A DNA stretch of 64,000 nucleotides from Cryobacterium sp. SO2 (GTDB lineage Bacteria > Actinomycetota > Actinomycetes > Actinomycetales > Microbacteriaceae). Position 1 is the stretch's first letter; each line of letters begins with the position of its first letter. Below are positions 40,919 through 48,987 of this stretch, one piece after another. Position numbers and translations under genes: made by a program. Under the pieces are notes generated by a model. It was not told the DNA's origin, searched no databases, and worked only from the letters and a program-made list of their open reading frames with translations. The stretch covers positions 3,162,001-3,226,000 of the forward strand of contig NZ_CP117849.1 of assembly GCF_026151165.2 (NCBI RefSeq), given 5' to 3'.

Positions 40919-42133
40919 CTACGCCAGGCGGGTCTGCAGGTTGTCGGCGATCGCGGCCAGGAATTCCTCGGTGGTGAGGTAGGCCTGGTCGGGGCCCACG
41001 AGCAGCGCCAGGTCCTTGGTCATCTTGCCGCTCTCGACGGTCTTCACGACCACATCCTCGAGGGTGTGCGCGAACTCGGCGAGCGCCGGGTTGCTGTCGA
41101 GCTTGGCGCGGTGCGACAGGCCGCGGGTCCACGCGTAGATCGACGCGATCGGGTTGGTGGAGGTGGGCTTGCCCTGCTGGTGCTGGCGGTAGTGCCGGGT
41201 CACGGTGCCGTGAGCGGCCTCGGCCTCGACGACGCTGCCGTCGGGGGTGGAGAGCACGCTGGTCATCAGGCCGAGCGAGCCGAAGCCCTGCGCCACGGTG
41301 TCGGACTGCACGTCGCCGTCGTAGTTCTTGCAGGCCCAGACGTAGCCGCCCTCCCACTTCATGGCGGATGCGACCATGTCGTCGATGAGACGGTGTTCGT
41401 AGGTGAGACCGGCGGCCTCGAAACGGTCCTTGAACTCGGTGTCGAAGATCTCCTGGAAGATGTCCTTGAACCGGCCGTCGTAGGCCTTGAGGATGGTGTT
41501 CTTGGTGGACAGGTAGACCGGGTAGTTGCGCTCGAGACCGTAGTTGAGCGAGGCCCGGGCGAAGTCGATGATCGACTTGTCCAGGTTGTACATGCCCATC
41601 GCCACACCGCTGCCCGGCGCCTGGAAGACCTCGAACTGCTGCGGGTCGCCGCCATCCTTCGGGGTGAAAGTCATGGTGAGGGTGCCTTCGCCCTCGAAGC
41701 GGAAGTTGGTGGCACGGTACTGGTCGCCGAACGCGTGGCGGCCGATGATGATGGGCTTGTTCCAGCCCGGCACCAGGCGCGGGATGTTGGAGATGATGAT
41801 GGGCTCACGGAAGATGGTGCCGCCGAGGATGTTGCGGATGGTGCCGTTGGGCGAGGCCCACATCTTCTTCAGGCCGAATTCCTCGACGCGGGCCTCGTCG
41901 GGCGTGATGGTCGCGCACTTCACGCCGACGCCGTGCTTCTGGATGGCGTGGGCCGCGTCGATCGTGATCTGGTCGTCGGTCTCGTCACGCTTCTGGATCG
42001 ACAGGTCGTAGTACTCGAGGTCGATGTCGAGATACGGGTGGATGAGGGTGTCCTTGATGGCCTGCCAGATGATGCGCGTCATCTCGTCCCCGTCGAGCTC
42101 GACGACAGTACCTGCAACCTTGATCTTCGACAA
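40919..42133 (-). CDS. icd: NADP-dependent isocitrate dehydrogenase (dimeric type)
   Basis: TCA-cycle enzyme oxidising isocitrate to 2-oxoglutarate with NADPH production. The 404-residue protein matches the eukaryote-like homodimeric class: DGDEMTRIIWQAIKDTLIHP near residue 15, the substrate loop WASPNGTIRNILGGTIFREPI near residue 93, KNYDGDVQSDTVAQGFGSLGLM near residue 272, and EAAHGTVTRHYR with TSTNPIASIYAWTRGL. The start is TTG at 42133: GAGGAG lies six bases upstream, and the family N-terminus begins there (SKIKVAG). The leader contains a palindrome shared with sucCD. Confidence 0.97.
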   Translation of the reverse strand: MSKIKVAGTVVELDGDEMTRIIWQAIKDTLIHPYLDIDLEYYDLSIQKRDETDDQITIDAAHAIQKHGVGVKCATITPDEARVEEFGLKKMWASPNGTIRNILGGTIFREPIIISNIPRLVPGWNKPIIIGRHAFGDQYRATNFRFEGEGTLTMTFTPKDGGDPQQFEVFQAPGSGVAMGMYNLDKSIIDFARASLNYGLERNYPVYLSTKNTILKAYDGRFKDIFQEIFDTEFKDRFEAAGLTYEHRLIDDMVASAMKWEGGYVWACKNYDGDVQSDTVAQGFGSLGLMTSVLSTPDGSVVEAEAAHGTVTRHYRQHQQGKPTSTNPIASIYAWTRGLSHRAKLDSNPALAEFAHTLEDVVVKTVESGKMTKDLALLVGPDQAYLTTEEFLAAIADNLQTRLA

Positions 42134-42191
42134 TGGATTCTCCTCAGTGAGTCGGGGCATGGGGCCGTGGACAATCCTAGCCGAGCGCGAT

Positions 42192-42215
42192 AACTCTCTC
42201 GACATCGAGAGACTT
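42192..42215. promoter_or_regulatory. Operator-like palindrome upstream of icd
   Basis: Eleven-base arms with one mismatch around CA, with core TCTCTCGA-CA-TCGAGAGA. It overlaps the -35 region of a TAGGAT -10 (42179-42174) on the minus strand. The same CTCGACRTCGAGAGA sequence occurs before sucC. Confidence 0.65.
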
Positions 42216-42283
42216 CGGCAGCGGAGCCACCCCCGTCCGTTTGTCCGTCAGAAACCCGACTATCTGCCGCCGCGGGCGGGCGA

Positions 42284-42289
42284 TAGCCT
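42284..42289 (+). promoter_or_regulatory. Leaderless -10 element of the acetyltransferase gene
   Basis: TAGCCT, six bases before the ATG at 42296. Confidence 0.6.
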
Positions 42290-42295
42290 TGGGTT

Positions 42296-42748
42296 ATGCC
42301 TGAACTCCGACTTGAAGAACTGTCCGCGCGCAACATCGTCGCGGCCAATAACCTGAGCCTCAAGCCTGGTCAGGAGCAATTCATCGCCCCGGTCTCGTAC
42401 TCGGTGGCGGCGTCCGTGATCAACCCGGCCACCGCCTGGCAGCGTGTGGTGGTACTCGACGGCCAGGTCGCCGGGTTCATCCACGGCAATTTCGACCCGG
42501 AGTCCGCCCAGGAGGAATTCCGGGCCTGCATCTGGCGCATCAACGTCGACGCTGAGGCGCAGGGCATGGGCGTGGGCAAGTTCGCCGCAGAGGCCCTCGC
42601 CGAGGAGGCCCGGCACCGCGGTTTCGACCGCATCACGGTGATCTGGGAACCCGGCGAGGACGGCCCGGAGGCGTTCTTCCACCGCATCGGCTTCACCGAC
42701 ATCGGTGAGACCGAGTTCGGCGAGGTCATCGGCGCGCTCGCCCTCTAA
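42296..42748 (+). CDS. GNAT-family N-acetyltransferase, polyamine acetyltransferase-like
   Basis: A 150-residue acetyl-CoA-dependent acetyltransferase. The N-terminal LSLKPGQEQFIAPVSYSVA near residue 20 resembles spermidine/diamine acetyltransferases of the BltD/PaiA type. Motif A for acetyl-CoA is WRINVDAEAQGMGVGKFAAEAL near residues 80-100 (Q/R-x-x-G-x-G/A as QGMGVGKF). The C-terminal GPEAFFHRIGFTDIGE is typical GNAT. The substrate is a guess. Leaderless start. It is followed three bases later by the ATL gene, so the two form an operon. Confidence 0.88.
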   Translation: MPELRLEELSARNIVAANNLSLKPGQEQFIAPVSYSVAASVINPATAWQRVVVLDGQVAGFIHGNFDPESAQEEFRACIWRINVDAEAQGMGVGKFAAEALAEEARHRGFDRITVIWEPGEDGPEAFFHRIGFTDIGETEFGEVIGALAL

Positions 42749-42751
42749 CCC

Positions 42752-43084
42752 GTGCGCCTCAACCCGGCCAGCCCGTTCGTCGCCGCGGTGCTCGAGATTG
42801 TGGAGTCCATCCCGGCCGGTCAGGTGATGACCTACGGTGACGTCGCCGCCACCCTCGGCTCCCGCGCCGCCCGGGTGGTGGGCCAGACGATGGCGCAGTT
42901 CGGGGCGGATGCGCCGTGGTGGCGGGTGATCCGCGCCGGAGGTCTCCCACCGACCGGCCATGAGGCCAGGGCCTTGGCGCACTACCGGGCCGAACAGACA
43001 CCGCTGCTGCCCGGCGCCGGGCCGGACACTGAGCCGGACACCGCGTACCGGATCGATCTCAGCCGAGCGCGCTGGCGTCCCTGA
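42752..43084 (+). CDS. Alkyltransferase-like protein (ATL)
   Basis: A 110-residue homologue of O6-methylguanine-DNA methyltransferase whose active-site Cys is replaced: the PCHR motif reads Pro55-Trp56-Trp57-Arg58 in DAPWWRVIRAGG. ATL proteins bind O6-alkylguanine, bend DNA and hand the lesion to nucleotide excision repair instead of repairing it themselves. Other family parts are IPAGQVMTYGDVAATLGSRAARVVGQTM near residues 20-47 (DNA-binding helix and Arg finger). GTG start three bases after the acetyltransferase stop. Its last 26 bases overlap the convergent FAD oxidoreductase gene. Confidence 0.92.
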   Translation: MRLNPASPFVAAVLEIVESIPAGQVMTYGDVAATLGSRAARVVGQTMAQFGADAPWWRVIRAGGLPPTGHEARALAHYRAEQTPLLPGAGPDTEPDTAYRIDLSRARWRP

Positions 43085-44270
43085 CCGTTCCCACCTCGGC
43101 CAGGTCCGGCGCCGGATGCATCATGCCGGGCTCGTCCAGGAGCGCCTGCCAGTGCGCCACGAGCGCCGGCTGGTCGATGCCCAGCACACCCACCGGCCGG
43201 CCGCCACGGCGGTAGACGGCCACGAGGTCTCCGGTGTCGACCCCGCCGGCCTCGACCGAGATCTGCTCGGTGCCGGTCAGCCGGCCGGCGAACTGCACGC
43301 GCACACCGGCCTGCTCCGAGGCCACCCGGCCGGGCGTCAGCGCCGCGCCGGCGTCGACGCCCAGGAGCGCCGCCATGGCGATGGCCGACCGGTTGCGGGT
43401 GTCGCTCCAGTGCGGGATCCGCCGGTGCTGCCCGGTGACCGGGTCCAGCCACGCCGCACAATCGCCCACGGCCACGACCCCGGGCACCGAGGTGGCGCCG
43501 GCGGCATCGCACACGACACCGCCGCGCAGGTCGAGGCCGGCGTCGCCGAGCCATCCCGCCAACGGCACGGAGCCGATGTCCAGCAGAACCACGTCGGCGC
43601 CGATCTCCTCCCCGGTGCTGAGCCGCACACCCGACACCCAGCCGGGACCGATCAGATCGGCGACCCTGAGGTCGGTGCGCACCGTGGTGCCGCGCCGGGA
43701 GTGCAACGCGTAGACGGCGTCGGCGACGGTGCCGCCGAAGGCCGTGCAGAGCGCATCCGTGGTGCTCCCGAGCACCGTCACGTCCAGGCCCATGTCGCGG
43801 GCGGTCGACGCCACCTCCAGGCCGACGACGCCGGAGCCGACCACGATCATCCGCGCGCCGGGCAGCAGCTCTTCCCGCAGCGCCAGGGCGTCTTCGACGG
43901 TGCGGAGGGTGTGCACGCCGCGGGGCGAGGCCCCGAACCGGCGGGCGGCGGAGCCCGTGGCGATCACGACGGCGTCGGAGTCGAGGGTGCGACCGTTCGC
44001 CAGCGTCACCCGGTGCCCGGCCGCATCCAGCGCGACGGCGGCCACGCCCAGGCGCCAGTCGGCGTCGAGGTCCTCGTGGGGAGCCTCGAGGGCGAGCTCG
44101 CCGATGGTGGTCTGCCCGGTGAGGAAGCCGCGGCCGAGCGGCGGCCGGTCGTATGGGCGGTGACGTTCGCCGCCGATGACCGTGATCCGGCCGGTGTAGC
44201 CGAGCGTGCGCAGGGCGGAGGCGCTCGCGTGCCCGACGACCCCCGCGCCCACGATGGTGACTGAATCCAT
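43059..44270 (-). CDS. FAD-dependent NAD(P)H oxidoreductase (ferredoxin reductase-like)
   Basis: A 403-residue flavoprotein with two Rossmann motifs: VTIVGAGVVGHASASALR at residue 4 for FAD and MIVVGSGVVGLEVASTARDMG near residue 138 for NAD(P)H. The FAD-closing motif is VVAVGDCAAW near residue 275. The Arg-Pro-Tyr stretch HRPYDRPPLGRGFL near residue 35 is typical of ferredoxin/rubredoxin reductases of oxygenase systems. No ferredoxin or oxygenase gene is near, so the electron acceptor is unknown. The ATG at 44270 is favoured because the upstream frame lacks similarity. Its 3' end overlaps the convergent ATL gene by 26 bases. Confidence 0.88.
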   Translation of the reverse strand: MDSVTIVGAGVVGHASASALRTLGYTGRITVIGGERHRPYDRPPLGRGFLTGQTTIGELALEAPHEDLDADWRLGVAAVALDAAGHRVTLANGRTLDSDAVVIATGSAARRFGASPRGVHTLRTVEDALALREELLPGARMIVVGSGVVGLEVASTARDMGLDVTVLGSTTDALCTAFGGTVADAVYALHSRRGTTVRTDLRVADLIGPGWVSGVRLSTGEEIGADVVLLDIGSVPLAGWLGDAGLDLRGGVVCDAAGATSVPGVVAVGDCAAWLDPVTGQHRRIPHWSDTRNRSAIAMAALLGVDAGAALTPGRVASEQAGVRVQFAGRLTGTEQISVEAGGVDTGDLVAVYRRGGRPVGVLGIDQPALVAHWQALLDEPGMMHPAPDLAEVGTVRDASALG

Positions 44271-44375
44271 GCTGGGTGATCCCCCGATCAGACTGGCCGG
44301 CGCCTGGGCGGATGCCCCGTTGGCGACGGCTCGGGAACGAGCGTTCTCGTTCAGGCGGTTGTGTTCTCTGGGTCC

Positions 44376-44404
44376 AGATTCACCGCCCGCCCGGGGAGTG
44401 TCAA
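44376..44404 (-). promoter_or_regulatory. Sigma-70-like promoter for the FAD oxidoreductase
   Basis: On the minus strand TTGACA (44404-44399), a 17-base spacer, then GAATCT (44381-44376), giving a leader of about 100 bases. A second TTGACA on the plus strand (44443-44448) and facing GTGTCAGGC / GCCTGAAACAC segments (44408-44416, 44450-44460) also lie in this 344-base gap. The rest of the gap is palindrome B3. Confidence 0.5.
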
Positions 44405-44535
44405 GCGTGTCAGGCGGGTTCCCGGCGAGTGGTTCGACGCCCTTGACATGCCTGAAACACCGCCGACTCAATCCCCCTCGAATAGGGGACTTTGGTCCTA
44501 AAAACCGACCGGACGCATGGATTCCCCGCCCTCCC

Positions 44536-44596
44536 CCGAGCCGTGAGTTCGGCCCCGAAAACCTCGAGTTTTCGGGGTCAACCTCACGGCTCGCGG
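44536..44596. repeat. Palindrome family B, copy 3
   Basis: CGAGCCGTGAG ... CTCACGGCTCG outer arms around GGCCCCGAAAACTC-like and GAGTTTTCGGGG inner arms. It ends six bases before the -10 of the small cupin gene, so the right arm covers its -35 position. Confidence 0.9.
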
Positions 44597-44602
44597 GCGG
44601 TG

Positions 44603-44608
44603 TATCGT
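44603..44608 (+). promoter_or_regulatory. Leaderless -10 element of the small cupin gene
   Basis: TATCGT, six bases before the ATG at 44615. Confidence 0.6.
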
Positions 44609-44614
44609 GCCTGC

Positions 44615-44959
44615 ATGGATACCGCCGACCCGGTGAGCTCGAACCCGGACCACTACAGGGTGCTGTTCGAGAATGAGCGTGTACGCGTGCTCGAGTACCA
44701 CGACGAGCCCGGAGACGAGACCGCGCCGCACCGGCATCCGGACAGCGTCATGGTCACCCTCAGCGCGTTCCGGCGCCGGCTGTCCAGCGGCGACCGGGTG
44801 TTCGACACCGTGCTGGATGCCGGCGACGCCCGCTGGCTGCCCGCCCAAACCCACTCGGGCGAGAACACCGGCGCTACGCCCACCCGGGCGATCTTCGTCG
44901 AGCTGCGGGAGCCCTCCCCCCTGGCACCCCCGGAGGTCACTCCCCTGGGTCCGTCCTAG
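44615..44959 (+). CDS. Small cupin-like protein
   Basis: A 114-residue single-domain protein. The pattern VRVLEYHDEPGDETAPHRHPDSV (residues about 23-45) holds the His-x-His of a cupin metal site; WLPAQTHSGENTG near residue 70 supplies another His and a Glu. It resembles small cytoplasmic cupins seen in actinobacteria and plant-type quercetinase-like families, but no substrate is known. It forms a single-gene unit with a leaderless promoter, bracketed on both sides by family B palindromes, exactly like the carbonic anhydrase gene at 22.5 kb. Confidence 0.82.
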   Translation: MDTADPVSSNPDHYRVLFENERVRVLEYHDEPGDETAPHRHPDSVMVTLSAFRRRLSSGDRVFDTVLDAGDARWLPAQTHSGENTGATPTRAIFVELREPSPLAPPEVTPLGPS

Positions 44960-44960
44960 C

Positions 44961-45023
44961 CCGCGAGCCGTGAGATAAGCCCCGAAAACGTGACGTTTTC
45001 GGGGCTTAAGTCACGGCTCGCGG
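44961..45023. repeat. Palindrome family B, copy 4
   Basis: The best-preserved copy: 30-base arms with two mismatches around a three-base loop, containing CCGCGAGCCGTGA, AAGCCCCGAAAACG and their complements. It lies immediately after the small cupin stop and 15 bases before the convergent ABC exporter stop. Confidence 0.93.
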
Positions 45024-45037
45024 AATTGGGGAAGGGG

Positions 45038-46843
45038 TTAGACCAGGGACTCCCGCCAGGCGGCGTGCAGGCGGGAGAACCGGCCGGTTCCGGAGATGAG
45101 CATGTCGGGGGTGCCGTCCTCCACGATCACGCCGTTCTCCATCACGAGCACCCGGTCGGCGATCGCGACCGTGGAGAGGCGGTGCGCGATGATGACCGCG
45201 GTTCGGTCGCTGAGCAGGGTCTGCAACGCCTCCTGCACCAACCGTTCGCTGGGGATGTCGAGCGAGCTGGTGGCCTCGTCGAGGATCAGCACCGCCGGGT
45301 CGGCCAGGAACGCCCGCGCGAACGAGATCAGCTGACGCTGACCGGCTGACACCCGGCCGCCGCGCTTGTTCACGTCGGTGTCGTACCCGCCGGGCAGACC
45401 CTCGATGAAGTCGTGCGCGCCCACCGCACGGGCGGCCGCCTCGATCTCCGACCGGGTCGCACCCGGCTTGCCGATCGCGATGTTGTCGGCGACGCTCCCG
45501 CTGAACAGGTACGCCTCCTGGGTCACCATCACAATGGCCCGGCGCAGGTCCTTGGGGTGCAGGTCGCGCAGGTCAACGCCGTCCAGCAGCACCCGGCCGT
45601 GCGACGGGTCGTAGAACCGCGAGATCAGCTTCGCCAGCGTCGACTTGCCCGCACCCGTCGACCCGACCAGGGCGATGGTCTGCCCCGGCTCCAGGGTGAG
45701 GTCGAAGGAGGGCAGGATGACGCGGTCGGCCTGGTACTCGAACTGCACGTTCTCGAAGGTCACGGCGCCCGTCGACGTCCACAGGTCCACCGGCGTGACC
45801 GGGTCGGGCACGCCCGGCTGCTCCTCGAGCACCCCGGAGATCTTCTCCAGCGCGGCCGCGGCCGACTGGTAGGAGTTGTAGAACATCGCCATCTCCTCCA
45901 TCGGATCGAAGAAACGGCGGGTGTACAGCAGGGCGGCCAGCAGCGCGCCGATGGCCAGCTGCCCGTCGGCGACGCGGAAGCCACCGACCAGCAGCACCGC
46001 GGCGACGGTGACGTTGCCGATCAGGATCAGGCCCGGATCGAACACCCCGAACAACTGGATGACACGAGCGTTGACCATCCGGTAGGTCTCGACGAGCGTG
46101 CCGAACACGCGCTCGTTGCGGGGCTCGGTGCGGAATGCCTTGACCGCGCGGATGCCGGTCATGGTCTCGACGAACTGCACGATCAGGCTCGCCGACGCCG
46201 TGCGGGACTGGCGGAACAGGTGCTGCGAACGCACCTGGAACCAACGGGTGAGCGCGAGCAACGGCACCAGCGCCACAAGCAGGACCAGGCCGCTCACCCC
46301 GTCGAGGGTGACCAGGGCGATGGCGGTGAACACCATGTAGAGCAGGCCCTGCACGAGCTGGTTGATGCCGGAGTCCAGCAGTTCGCGGATCGCATCCAGG
46401 TCGCTGGTCTGGCGGGAGATGATGCGTCCCGACGTGTACGACTCGTGGAACTCGAGGCTGAGCCTCTGGGTCTGCAGGAACACGCGCTTCCGCAGGTCGA
46501 TCAGCACGGCCTGGCTGATCCGCGCGGACAGCACGGTGTACCAGGCGATCAGCAGGGCCCCGGTGATGCCGGTGACGAGGTAGATCGCCCCGGTCGCCGC
46601 CAGTGGCACCCAGTCCTGGTTGAGCAGGGCGGGCAGGCCCTTGTCGATGCCGTAGGCGATCAGCGCGGGGCCGGCCACCTGCGCGGCGGTGGACACGACG
46701 ACCACGAGCATCGCCACGACCACCGACCAGCGCACCGGGAACAACAGCGAGCCGAGCAGGCGCAGCGAACGACCGCGGATCTGCGCGCTCTCCGCTTTGG
46801 TGTAGTCGATGCGTTCTTCGCCCTCGACGCCGGTGACACTCAC
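45038..46843 (-). CDS. ABC exporter half-transporter, subunit 2 (consensus Walker B)
   Basis: A 601-residue fused membrane/ATPase protein. Six membrane helices fill residues about 30-330, and the nucleotide domain runs about 360-595. Walker A is GSTGAGKST, Walker B VLILDEATSSLD with the catalytic Glu intact, and the His switch is IIAHRLSTV. The signature is VSAGQRQ, a departure from LSGGQ. Together with the upstream partner it forms an asymmetric heterodimer. It begins with GTG overlapping the partner's stop. The substrate is unknown; relatives export lipids, peptides or drugs. Confidence 0.92.
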   Translation of the reverse strand: MSVTGVEGEERIDYTKAESAQIRGRSLRLLGSLLFPVRWSVVVAMLVVVVSTAAQVAGPALIAYGIDKGLPALLNQDWVPLAATGAIYLVTGITGALLIAWYTVLSARISQAVLIDLRKRVFLQTQRLSLEFHESYTSGRIISRQTSDLDAIRELLDSGINQLVQGLLYMVFTAIALVTLDGVSGLVLLVALVPLLALTRWFQVRSQHLFRQSRTASASLIVQFVETMTGIRAVKAFRTEPRNERVFGTLVETYRMVNARVIQLFGVFDPGLILIGNVTVAAVLLVGGFRVADGQLAIGALLAALLYTRRFFDPMEEMAMFYNSYQSAAAALEKISGVLEEQPGVPDPVTPVDLWTSTGAVTFENVQFEYQADRVILPSFDLTLEPGQTIALVGSTGAGKSTLAKLISRFYDPSHGRVLLDGVDLRDLHPKDLRRAIVMVTQEAYLFSGSVADNIAIGKPGATRSEIEAAARAVGAHDFIEGLPGGYDTDVNKRGGRVSAGQRQLISFARAFLADPAVLILDEATSSLDIPSERLVQEALQTLLSDRTAVIIAHRLSTVAIADRVLVMENGVIVEDGTPDMLISGTGRFSRLHAAWRESLV

Positions 46844-48690
46844 AGTGCTTCCTCCGCTCGCTTGGACTCTCGTCGTTCTTCGTCTTCCAGGCTGGAAATC
46901 ACGAAGGTGTAGTGCGGGCTCGACGCCAGCAACTCTGAATGCGTGCCGACCGCGGTGACCCGGCCGTTCTCCAGCAGGGCCACCCGGTCGGCGAGCATCA
47001 CCGTGGACGGCCGGTGCGCCACGATCAGCGCCGTGGTCTTCACGAGCACCCGGCGGAGCGCCGCTTCCACGAGCGATTCGGTGTTCACGTCGAGCGCCGA
47101 GAGCGGGTCGTCGAGCACGAGCACGGCGGGCGCCGCGGCCACGGCGCGGGCCAGCGCCACGCGCTGCCGTTGCCCGCCGGACAGGCTCATGCCCTCCTCG
47201 CCGACAAGAGTGTCGACACCGTCGGGCAGGTCGTGCACGAACCCCGCCTGGGCGATATCCAGCGCCTCGGCCAGCACCGCGTCGGCCTCCGGGCTGCGCT
47301 CGGCGAACTCCGGCCGGCCGAGCAGCACGTTGTCGCGCACGGATGCCGAGAACAGGGTTGCATCCTCGAACGCCATGGCGATGTGGCGGCGCAGCTCGTC
47401 GCGGCGGAGCGCACGCACGTCGACCCCGTCGAGGGTCACCGAGCCATCCGTCACGTCGTAGAGCCGGGTGGTGAGAGCGGTCAGGGTGGACTTGCCGGAG
47501 CCGGTGAGCCCCACCAGCGCCATGGTCTCGCCCGGTTCCAGCACCAGGTCGATGCCGTCGAGCAGGTCGGGGAAGCGTTCAGGCGAGTCCGCGTACCGGA
47601 AGTGCACATTCTCGAAGGCCAACCGGCCGCGCGGGGTGGTGATGGTGACCGGGCGGGGCGGGTCGGTGATGGTGTTCGGGGTGTCGAGGATGTCGAAGAA
47701 CCTGTCGGTGGCGGTACGGGTGTCGAAGGTCATCGAGAGCAGGAACCCTATCGACTCGACCGGGAAGCGCAGCACGGTGGCGGTGGCGAAGAACGCCACC
47801 AGCTCGCCGACGCTGAGCTGGCCCTGGCTGGTGAGCCAGACGCCGGAGACCAGGCAGAGCGCGAACGCGACGTCGGGCACGAGCAGCAGCCACAGCCAGA
47901 TGCCGGCGATGGCGCGGGCCTTCTCGATCTCGGTGCCGCGCAGCTCCTCGGCCTGGTTGGCGAAGCTCTTCAGCGCGAAACTGCCGCGGCCGAACGCCTT
48001 GAGCACCCGGATGCCGTGCACGGATTCCTCGACGGCGGTCGCCAGGTCACCGGACTGGTCCTGGCTGCGCCGGGCGATCACCGAGTACTTCTCCTCGAAG
48101 ACGTAGCCGTAGATCCAGATCGGGATCGAGCAGACCAGGAAGATCAGGCCGAGGATCCAGTTCATCGACACGAGAATCACGACGCCGACGAGGATCGTGA
48201 GGAAGTTGACCACGAGCAGCACCAGACCGAACGAGATCCAGCGGCGGATCATGTTGAGGTCGCTGATGGCGCGGGAGAGCAACTGCCCGCTCGGCCAGCG
48301 GTCGTGGAAGGTCACGGGCAGGTCCTGCAGCCGGGCGTAGAGGGCGTTGCGCATCCGGGACTCGATGTGGGTGCCCGGCACGAGCACGAACCAGCGGCGC
48401 AGCGCGATCATCACGGCTTCGAGCACGCCGAGGCCCAGCACCGTGAGCACGGCGGGCCAGATCGGCGCGGTGTCGCCCTGGCTGAGGGCGCCGTCGACGA
48501 GCTGCTGCAGCACCTGCGGGATGGCGAGGGCCACCAGCGAGGCGAGCAGCGCCGCGAGCATGCCCAGACCCAGGCGCGGCAGGGCGGCCTTGGCGTACGG
48601 GTAGAGCCGCAGCAGGGTGCGGAGGGTGTTCGTTCGTGCGGCCGGTGTGGCCGAGACGTGTGGCGGATGCTGTGGGGCGGTGGTGGTCAT
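46840..48690 (-). CDS. ABC exporter half-transporter, subunit 1 (degenerate Walker B)
   Basis: A 616-residue half-transporter with six membrane helices (residues about 30-340) and an ATPase domain (about 365-605). Walker A is GLTGSGKST and the signature is canonical LSGGQRQR, but Walker B reads VLVLDDPLSALD, with Asp in place of the catalytic Glu. Paired with the downstream subunit this gives one active site and one degenerate site, the known heterodimeric exporter design. The ATG at 48690 has AGGAA nine bases upstream. The leader region upstream contains a small signal-peptide-like ORF. Confidence 0.92.
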   Translation of the reverse strand: MTTTAPQHPPHVSATPAARTNTLRTLLRLYPYAKAALPRLGLGMLAALLASLVALAIPQVLQQLVDGALSQGDTAPIWPAVLTVLGLGVLEAVMIALRRWFVLVPGTHIESRMRNALYARLQDLPVTFHDRWPSGQLLSRAISDLNMIRRWISFGLVLLVVNFLTILVGVVILVSMNWILGLIFLVCSIPIWIYGYVFEEKYSVIARRSQDQSGDLATAVEESVHGIRVLKAFGRGSFALKSFANQAEELRGTEIEKARAIAGIWLWLLLVPDVAFALCLVSGVWLTSQGQLSVGELVAFFATATVLRFPVESIGFLLSMTFDTRTATDRFFDILDTPNTITDPPRPVTITTPRGRLAFENVHFRYADSPERFPDLLDGIDLVLEPGETMALVGLTGSGKSTLTALTTRLYDVTDGSVTLDGVDVRALRRDELRRHIAMAFEDATLFSASVRDNVLLGRPEFAERSPEADAVLAEALDIAQAGFVHDLPDGVDTLVGEEGMSLSGGQRQRVALARAVAAAPAVLVLDDPLSALDVNTESLVEAALRRVLVKTTALIVAHRPSTVMLADRVALLENGRVTAVGTHSELLASSPHYTFVISSLEDEERRESKRAEEAL

Positions 48691-48853
48691 GAGTCGTTCC
48701 TGGCTGGACCCCGACGGCGCTGATCGCCGGTGGGGTGGATGATGCGTACTGAGTCGGTGCGGGACCTACGGCAGAGCCGATGGCGGTGCCCGGTGCTGGC
48801 GCGGTGGGACCGCGTCCGAGAGGCGGCGCTAGGGCTCCCGCCGATATGTGCGG

Positions 48854-48872
48854 GCCCGCGACGGGCGCGGGC
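48854..48872 (-). terminator. GC hairpin between the small ORF and the ABC exporter genes
   Basis: GCCCGCG and CGCGGGC, perfect seven-base arms with a five-base loop, 22 bases after the small ORF stop. There is no U-run; it could attenuate transcription into the exporter operon. Confidence 0.4.
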
Positions 48873-48894
48873 TGTGGGGTCTCTGGCCGAACGC

Positions 48895-48987
48895 CTAGGC
48901 GGAGGCGGGCCGGAGTGCCGGGGCGGCCAAGACAAGGGCAGCGCCGGTCGCAATCGTTGCGAGCATGGTGCGAGCTGTCTTAGTCAT
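48895..48987 (-). CDS. 30-residue signal-peptide-like small ORF
   Basis: It starts with ATG at 48987 behind a perfect AGGAGG ribosome site five bases upstream and ends at TAG 30 codons later. The peptide has a basic N-terminus (MTKTARTM), a hydrophobic core rich in Ala/Leu/Val (residues 9-23), and ends in RPASA, an AxA-like signal peptidase site. There is no mature protein beyond it. It could be a leader peptide for the exporter operon, a secreted or membrane micropeptide, or the remnant of a frameshifted secreted protein. It lies between ddaH and the exporter genes, all leftward. Confidence 0.5.
   Translation of the reverse strand: MTKTARTMLATIATGAALVLAAPALRPASA

Noticed and set aside
42752..43084. 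Active O6-methylguanine methyltransferase
   Set aside because: The acceptor Cys is Trp56, so it can only be an alkyltransferase-like binding protein.
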